The position numbers and the translations under genes were made by a program. Of a DNA stretch of 64,000 bases, positions 62,788-64,000 are shown piece after piece. The notes beneath the pieces were generated by a model. It was not told the origin of the DNA, did no database searches, and saw only the letters and a list, made by a program, of their open reading frames with translations. How positions within the stretch are numbered: the first letter of the stretch is position 1; each line of letters opens with the position of its first letter. The stretch lies in the NCBI RefSeq assembly GCF_001687625.2, contig NZ_CP016538.2, positions 1,952,501 to 2,016,500 on the forward strand. Reading direction: 5' to 3'. Source of the stretch: Planococcus maritimus (lineage in GTDB: Bacteria > Bacillota > Bacilli > Bacillales_A > Planococcaceae).

Positions 62788-64000
62788 CAGTTTTCCTCCT
62801 GCCATACGATGTCACCGCCGAAAATGGTCATCACTGGCCAGCCGGTGCAAGTTTGTCCGCCAAATGGCGTATTTGTTCCTTTGGAAAGAAAGTCTTCCGT
62901 GCGGATTTCCTGTTGTTTATTCAAATCGAGAAGCACTAGGTCTGCTACTTGCCCTCCCTCAATCGTCCCGTAAGGAAGACCGAACACATCTGCCGGCTTT
63001 TTGGTCAGCCAGCCGATCAATTGTGCCAGAGTCCATTTGCCGCTTTGGACGAACTCCGTGTAAAGCAGTGGAAACGCTGTTTCAAAGCCGACGATGCCGA
63101 ATGGCGCTTTTTCCATGCCGTTCGCTTTTTCTTCCGCTGCATGAGGTGCGTGGTCTGTCGCAATGAAATCGAGTGTGCCGTCGAGTAGCCCCGCATGAAG
63201 CGCTTCGTAATCTTCTCGTGCGCGAAGCGGTGGGTTCATTTTATAGTTTGCATCGTCACCTGGAATGTCATCTTCCGTCAGTAACAGATGGTGCGGTGTC
63301 ACTTCCGCCGTCACACGAACGCCAGCTCGTTTTGCATCGCGGATGACGCGGACCGATTCTTTCGTGCTGACGTGGCAGACGTGATAATGAGCGCCTGCTG
63401 CTTCAGCGAGCAGGATGTCGCGCGCGATATGGACTGATTCTGCAACGGACGGGATTCCAGGTAGTCCAAGTTCACGGCTCCTTTTGCCATCATGCATAAC
63501 GCCGCCGTAGATCAAACTATTGTCTTCGCAATGTGCGACGACCGCCATATCGAGTTCGGCCGCTTCTTTCATCGTCTCAAGCATCATTGCCGCTTCCTGT
63601 ATACCGACACCGTCGTCGGTGAATGCAAACGCGCCGTGTTGTTTTAGTTCTTTTAGATTGGTGCGTTCTTTGCCTGCTTCGCGGATGGTGATCGATGCAT
63701 ACGGCAAAACTCGGATGAGCGCATTTTTTTCGATCAAGCCATTGACGTGATCGAGATTTTCCTTCGTGTCCGGCACTGGCCGCGTGTTCGGCATGGCGCA
63801 GATAGTCGTATAGCCTCCGCGCGCTGCTGATTTTGTACCGCTCTCGATGGTTTCTTTTTTCTCTCCGCCCGGTTCACGAAGATGGACATGGACGTCCACA
63901 AATCCTGGTGCGATCATTCGGCCTTTGCCGTCGATTTCTGTTTCTCCTTGCGCTTTCAGGTGAGTACCGAGCTCTTCGATGCGGCCATCCGTAACGCGAA
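62787..64000 (-). CDS. pyrC: Dihydroorotase, 5' end outside the window
   Basis: Zinc amidohydrolase that closes carbamoyl-aspartate to dihydroorotate. About 404 residues are present; the start codon is beyond 64000, since the open frame continues ([10 protein letters not shown] upstream of the first internal Met). [15 protein letters not shown] holds the first metal ligands, VVAHCED and [10 protein letters not shown] supply the next histidines, and [10 protein letters not shown] the catalytic Asp. Upstream genes of the operon (pyrB and others) and any PyrR attenuator are not in view. Confidence 0.97.
   Translation of the reverse strand, partial: RVTDGRIEELGTHLKAQGETEIDGKGRMIAPGFVDVHVHLREPGGEKKETIESGTKSAARGGYTTICAMPNTRPVPDTKENLDHVNGLIEKNALIRVLPYASITIREAGKERTNLKELKQHGAFAFTDDGVGIQEAAMMLETMKEAAELDMAVVAHCEDNSLIYGGVMHDGKRSRELGLPGIPSVAESVHIARDILLAEAAGAHYHVCHVSTKESVRVIRDAKRAGVRVTAEVTPHHLLLTEDDIPGDDANYKMNPPLRAREDYEALHAGLLDGTLDFIATDHAPHAAEEKANGMEKAPFGIVGFETAFPLLYTEFVQSGKWTLAQLIGWLTKKPADVFGLPYGTIEGGQVADLVLLDLNKQQEIRTEDFLSKGTNTPFGGQTCTGWPVMTIFGGDIVWQEEN

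Overview
The window is a chromosomal core region of a low-to-mid GC Firmicute, most likely a member of the Planococcaceae (Planococcus/Planomicrobium type). This rests on three things: near-complete Bacillus-like gene order from uppS to the pyr operon, Bacilli-specific regulators (CodY, FapR, RemA, PrkC/PrpC), and no sporulation or flagellar genes at the positions where Bacillus subtilis has them. The family assignment is an inference from protein sequence and gene order; no 16S rRNA is present.

Almost everything is on the minus strand, so transcription runs from high to low coordinates. In that direction: (1) 64000-55522, the de novo pyrimidine operon pyrC(partial)-carA-carB-pyrK-pyrD-pyrF-pyrE, with coupled or overlapping reading frames. 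(2) 55413-52018, a small variable segment: D-serine dehydratase, a VOC-fold protein and a two-gene amino-acid ABC transporter (solute-binding lipoprotein and permease, no ATPase). (3) 51858-37523, rqcH (plus strand), then remA-gmk-rpoZ-coaBC-priA-def-fmt-rsmB-prpC-prkC-rsgA-rpe-thiN, linking GMP synthesis, replication restart, initiator-Met-tRNA formylation and deformylation, rRNA methylation, PASTA-kinase signalling and ribosome assembly. (4) 37465-31188, rpmB (plus), the Asp23-like gene with fakA, sdaAB-sdaAA and recG. (5) 31165-23124, the FapR regulon fapR-plsX-fabD-fabG-acpP, then rnc-smc-ftsY. (6) 22028-15485, ylxM-ffh-rpsP-khpA-rimM-trmD-rplS, then lepB-rbgA-rnhB: protein export, ribosome and tRNA maturation. 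(7) 15357-11405, sucCD, an unrecognised membrane-anchored protein, and dprA. (8) 11295-4097, topA-trmFO and xerC-hslV-hslU-codY. (9) 3512-1, rpsB-tsf, pyrH-frr and the start of uppS.

No tRNA, rRNA, insertion sequence, prophage or CRISPR array was found. Intrinsic terminators are clear between most transcription units, several promoters match the sigma-A consensus, and a near-perfect FapR operator lies at the fapR promoter.

The most striking feature is a set of four genes (rimM, gmk, the ABC permease and dsdA), each out of frame by one missing base, always inside a run of G or C. Restoring that base gives a normal family sequence each time. Because gmk and rimM are housekeeping genes, systematic consensus error in the assembly is the simplest explanation. 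Other points worth a look are a structured rpsB leader, inverted repeats joining the -35 region of rpsB and rplS to their leaders, an unexplained 390-base element between rpsB and codY, and a recG terminator that contains the fapR -35 box. I did not find convincing evidence of a new multi-gene system.
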